DNA from: an uncultured Clostridium sp.
GTDB taxonomy: Bacteria; Bacillota; Clostridia; Clostridiales; Clostridiaceae
Reading direction: 5' to 3'
DNA: 9,077 bases
Assembly: GCA_934746785.1 (NCBI GenBank)
Contig: CAKVFO010000133.1
Coordinates: 1-9,077 of the forward strand
Below, piece after piece: positions 6,511 through 9,077 of the stretch. Numbering within the stretch: position 1 is the stretch's first letter; each line of letters begins with the position of its first letter. Under the pieces are notes generated by a model. That model searched no databases and was not told the origin of the DNA. It saw only the letters and a list, made by a program, of their open reading frames with translations. Both the position numbers and the translations under genes were made by a program.

Positions 6511-8481
6511 TTATTTATTTTTCTTTTTTGTAAAACCAATACCTGCTATAGAAGTTAATAGAGCAGCAAATAATCCTGTACTTGCAGCAGCACCAGTTTT
6601 AGGAACATTTGATTTTCCGGCAGGTACATTATTTGAAGATGAATTATTAGTGTCATTAGAAACTAAATCATTTTTATCAGAAGTATCATCCTTGTCAGAA
6701 TCATCGTTCTTATCAGAGCTATTATCCTTATCAGCAGTATTATCTTTGTCAGAACCATCGTTCTTATTAGAATTATTAGTGTTATCCTTGTCAGAAACAT
6801 TGTCCTTATCAGAATTATTAGTGTTATCCTTGTCAGAAACATTGTCCTTATCAGAACCATTATCTTTATCAGTAGAATCATCTGATTTAGACTTTACATT
6901 TAATTGTTGAGTGATTATAGAACCATCATCTAATCTAACGCTTATATCATAGTTATCAGAAGAACTACCAATATAACTTAAAGTTTCAGTAGGAATAATT
7001 AATTTATTATTTACTATATAAACAACTGGATTACTATCAAAAGAAGCTAGACTAATATGACTATTTCTTGAATAAGGCATAAAATCCTTATAAATAACAT
7101 CTAATATCTTATTATTAATAGTAATAGAGTCAATGAATGCATCATCAGGAAGTAAATCTGGAAGTTCTATTCCTTCGTTAGTATCTTCATCGATAGTTAT
7201 ATCTGATGATGGCTTGTTAACGATAGTCTTAGATTCAACAACAATTAAATCAGAATAACCTGATAAAGTAACACCATTTGAGAAGTAGAATACAAATTGA
7301 TGACGTCCTTCAGGAAGAACTAATGATTTTAAAACTTCAGCAGAAATTTGTATAGAATTTGAAGTTGTTGTAAAATTGCTTGAATTTAAAATTTTGTTGC
7401 CAATTACAATCTTATCTAAAGTGTTACCTTTAAAATTAACATATGTAATTTCAATTCCTTTTGGATTTGCTATATCAAATTCAAAACCTTGAGTTATCAT
7501 AGTTGGATGTTCAGTATTTGGACGATTTGCATCATCACCATTATCAACATAATTATCAGTTATTTTAATAGCAACAGTTCCAGATACATGATTTCCATCA
7601 GAGAAAATAGCTGATGTATAATAAGTACTATTCTTAAGATATAGATTGAACATAACTTCCTTAGGAATAATTATTGAATCATTAGTTACTTTTAATTTGT
7701 TTACATTAATTCTACGTCCATAAATATAAAAATCAGTTAACTTTAATCCGTTAAAATTTACACCTTCTATAACAACATCTTTAGCATCATCTCTGTTAAA
7801 TTCAATAATTTGTTGTTTTATTGTAGCAGTTAAATCTTTATCTGTATTATCTGCTGGTGGTTTTGGAGTAGTATCTGGTTCCGGAGTAACAGGAGTATTT
7901 GGATTATTATCTGGTTTAGGAGTTTCAGTACCATTATCATTACCTGGTGGAGTAACTACTGGAGGGTCCACAGTATCATCAGGATTTATATCAAGTTCAT
8001 CTATAATTAGTACTGTAGCATTAGATATAACTACTCCATTAGAGAAATGGTAAGTTATATTGTAAACTCCATTATTAAGAGATAATTCCTGAATAACTTC
8101 TTTAGGAATTCTAATAGAAGTATTAGAAACTTCTAATCTATTTACATCTACTTTTCTATCACGTATATATAGTTCTGTTAAATCTAAATTTTTTAAATCC
8201 AAATAATTTATTACTACATCTCTAGCGCTATTTGTGAAGAAAGTGTAATTATTTTTACCTATTTCAGGAGTAACATTATTATCACCAGCTTTTGAAATAG
8301 CAGCTACATTTTCAGAACTTGCATAACTTGCGGTATCAATTGATTTAGCTGATACTACATCAGTATTTATTGAACAAGTTGCTAAGCCACCCGCTAAAAG
8401 TGCTAATAATAATTTTTCTTTGCTTTTTTTAGACAATACATTACATTGATTTTGTCTATTTAATATTTTTTTTGAGTTCAT
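6511..8481 (-). CDS. Cell-wall-anchored surface protein with X2-like modules and DKDN-repeat stalk
   Basis: This is the first gene of the two-gene surface operon. I place the start at ATG 8481 (656 residues): AAAGGA lies 9 nt upstream, whereas the in-frame ATG at 8499 has no spaced ribosome site. A long basic n-region (1-22), hydrophobic core (LLLALLAGGLA) and VVSA/K site (after 45) form a Sec signal peptide. The LATC at 33-36 resembles a lipobox only weakly. Three X2-like modules lie at about 72-165, 217-312 and 325-417, and a diverged fourth at about 425-533. The first two are separated by a long Pro/Thr/Asp linker. Residues 535-606 are an Asp/Lys/Asn/Ser repeat (DKDN, SDKDN). VPKTG (626-630), a hydrophobic segment and KKKNK end the protein. 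Module order, linkers and anchor match the downstream paralogue, so the pair arose by duplication. Role is unknown; a wall-attached adhesin or structural protein is inferred. No sortase is in the window. Confidence 0.85.
   Translation of the reverse strand: MNSKKILNRQNQCNVLSKKSKEKLLLALLAGGLATCSINTDVVSAKSIDTASYASSENVAAISKAGDNNVTPEIGKNNYTFFTNSARDVVINYLDLKNLDLTELYIRDRKVDVNRLEVSNTSIRIPKEVIQELSLNNGVYNITYHFSNGVVISNATVLIIDELDINPDDTVDPPVVTPPGNDNGTETPKPDNNPNTPVTPEPDTTPKPPADNTDKDLTATIKQQIIEFNRDDAKDVVIEGVNFNGLKLTDFYIYGRRINVNKLKVTNDSIIIPKEVMFNLYLKNSTYYTSAIFSDGNHVSGTVAIKITDNYVDNGDDANRPNTEHPTMITQGFEFDIANPKGIEITYVNFKGNTLDKIVIGNKILNSSNFTTTSNSIQISAEVLKSLVLPEGRHQFVFYFSNGVTLSGYSDLIVVESKTIVNKPSSDITIDEDTNEGIELPDLLPDDAFIDSITINNKILDVIYKDFMPYSRNSHISLASFDSNPVVYIVNNKLIIPTETLSYIGSSSDNYDISVRLDDGSIITQQLNVKSKSDDSTDKDNGSDKDNVSDKDNTNNSDKDNVSDKDNTNNSNKNDGSDKDNTADKDNSSDKNDDSDKDDTSDKNDLVSNDTNNSSSNNVPAGKSNVPKTGAAASTGLFAALLTSIAGIGFTKKKNK
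6664..6879 (-). repeat. Asp-Lys-Asp-Asn repeat tract, including an exact 42-bp tandem duplication
   Basis: The coding tract is built of short units such as SDKDN, TDKDN and SDKND. Inside it, 6769-6810 and 6811-6852 are identical 42-bp copies encoding 14 residues each (a cyclic form of DKDNVSDKDNTNNS). The exact identity points to recent duplication by slippage or recombination. The Asp-x-Asp-x spacing recalls calcium-binding stalk repeats, but no full EF-hand or RTX consensus is present. Confidence 0.9.
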
Positions 8482-8560
8482 AAATATATTTCCTTTCATT
8501 ATAAGTATTTAAAAAACTTCCTTTTTAATATATCGGTAAGAAAAATTAAAACTTGAATTC

Positions 8561-8567
8561 TGTCGAA
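8561..8567 (+). promoter_or_regulatory. Candidate Spo0A box (TGTCGAA) upstream of the surface operon
   Basis: A perfect TGTCGAA 0A box lies in TGTCGAAAAATAT, about 80 bp upstream of the surface-protein start at 8481 and about 125 bp upstream of the plus-strand manC-like start. It sits in a 0.2-kb divergent intergenic region (8482-8692) that also holds the perfect palindrome TTCTTAAGAA (8591-8600). For the minus-strand operon I see only a weak -10, TATATT (complement of 8528-8533). Confidence 0.45.
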
Positions 8568-8630
8568 AAATATCGATGGATTTTAATATGTTCTTAAGAA
8601 GAATAGATGCTAAATATAAGATGATATTCT

Positions 8631-8660
8631 ATCACAGAAACTAAAAAGCCTACATATAAT
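8631..8660 (+). promoter_or_regulatory. Candidate promoter of the manC-like gene
   Basis: A perfect -10, TATAAT (8655-8660), is preceded by ATCACA (8631-8636), a four-of-six match to TTGACA at 18-bp spacing. It is 32 bp before the GTG start at 8693. Confidence 0.45.
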
Positions 8661-8692
8661 ACAATGAAAACATTAAAATGGAGTTGGAAATA

Positions 8693-8977
8693 GTGATATA
8701 TGGGTTAATTTTGGCGGGAGGTAAGGGCAGCAGGCTTTATCCTCTTTCAAGATCAGATGAGCCTAAACAGTTCCTAAAAGTTATAAACGGGAAAAGTTTT
8801 TTAGTCAATACAGTAAATAGAGTGACTCCATTAATAAGCAAAGATAACCTTTATGTAGTGACCAATACAGACTATCATGAAAAGGTTAAAGAAGAGCTTA
8901 AGGATATAAAACCCGAGAACATTTTTTCTGAACCAAGTAATAAAGAAACTGCTTTATGTACGACGGAGGTTCTTTAA
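8693..8977 (+). pseudogene. Mannose-1-phosphate guanylyltransferase, N-terminal fragment (3'-truncated)
   Basis: Intact family members (ManC/GMP type) make GDP-mannose from GTP and mannose 1-phosphate for surface polysaccharide; they are usually 350 residues or more. Here 94 residues remain. GTG at 8693 is preferred, with GGAG 9 nt upstream and MIYGLILAGG matching the usual family start; ATG at 8678 would add five residues. The nucleotidyltransferase signature GLILAGGKGSRLYPLSRSDE with PKQFL is intact, and SEPSNKETALC matches the family's EPxxxxTA segment that binds the nucleotide base. Directly after ETALC (about 8960) similarity stops, and TTEVL and TAA follow. The other two plus frames do not continue the family's downstream DH-containing region, so this is not a simple single frameshift. 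The join coincides with a change in composition, suggesting insertion or deletion. The fragment lacks the metal-binding and sugar-binding residues and should be inactive. Confidence 0.8.
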
Positions 8978-9077
8978 AGATAAAAATATGATGCGGATGA
9001 ATAGCGGTAGCTGTCAAGAATTTTGTCGCAAAAATTTCTCGGCATTACATCGCACATTTTAAATTTATTCTATATAT
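8961..9077. other. CpG-rich foreign-looking segment at the broken 3' end of the manC-like gene
   Basis: From the CGACGG at 8961 to 9052 I count seven CpG in 92 bases, against two in the 852 bases of galE. The segment can be read as a short peptide on either strand: plus frame KDKNMMRMNSGSCQEF and on to TAA at 9060, or minus frame MCDVMPRNFCDKILDSYRY. Neither has a ribosome site or known domain. AGAATTTTG (9017-9025) and CAAAAATTTCT (9029-9039) form an imperfect hairpin with two bulges. It resembles from memory short repeats scattered in clostridial genomes, which I cannot verify. It may be one end of a mobile or repeated element continuing beyond the window. Confidence 0.45.

Noticed and set aside
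6664..6879. CRISPR-like array of short repeats.
   Set aside because: The repeats are in-frame, direct and contiguous without unique spacers, and encode a protein stalk.
6663..6881. Minus-strand 72-residue Ile/Leu/Arg/Thr repeat frame.
   Set aside because: It is an alternate frame of the DKDN repeat tract; the real frame has signal peptide, modules and anchor.
6479..6910. Plus-strand open frame of 143 residues rich in Leu-Ser (LSLSE repeats).
   Set aside because: It is the antisense of the DKDN repeat tract and the anchor region of the surface protein. Its repeats are explained by that tract, and it has no ribosome site.
8374..8376. Lipoprotein signal (LATC) in the upstream surface protein.
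   Set aside because: Thr at -1 does not fit a lipobox, a good signal peptidase I site (VVSA) follows, and the protein has a sortase-type C-terminus.

Overview
The window looks like part of a chromosome from a low-GC Firmicute, most likely Clostridium sensu stricto. The DNA is AT-rich, A/T-ending codons dominate, CpG is scarce, strong AAGGAGG-type ribosome sites and TTG/GTG starts are used, and there are candidate Spo0A boxes. The genus is inferred; I cannot name a species.

Layout, left to right. Positions 2-853 (+) hold the 3' five-sixths of galE (UDP-glucose 4-epimerase), cut by the window edge and closed by a 12-bp hairpin terminator. A 79-residue orphan gene (937-1176, -) lies between galE and prfC and diverges from prfC. 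prfC (1310-2902, +) encodes peptide chain release factor 3. It converges on a chemoreceptor gene (3012-4472, -), and the two are separated by a 97-bp nested inverted repeat that probably terminates both. Next come two tandem minus-strand genes (8481 to 6511, then 6493 to 4664), spaced 17 bp apart and likely one operon ending at a hairpin at 4615-4654. Last, on the plus strand, is the first quarter of a mannose-1-phosphate guanylyltransferase gene. It breaks off at about 8960 and runs into a short CpG-rich segment of different composition that fills the window end.

The most interesting part is the surface-protein operon. Both products have a Sec signal peptide, three related Ig-like modules resembling the X2 (CBM_X2) family, a diverged fourth module with an insertion, a low-complexity repeat stalk, and a sortase-type C-terminus with non-canonical motifs (VPKTG and SAKTG). 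They look like products of one duplication whose modules diverged while the stalks were replaced or rebuilt independently. No catalytic, cohesin or dockerin domain is visible.

The operon and the chemoreceptor gene each have an upstream TGNCGAA (0A-box-like) site inside a nearly identical 13-mer. This suggests, but does not prove, shared control by the sporulation and stationary-phase regulator Spo0A. The remaining genes (galE, prfC) are ordinary housekeeping genes.
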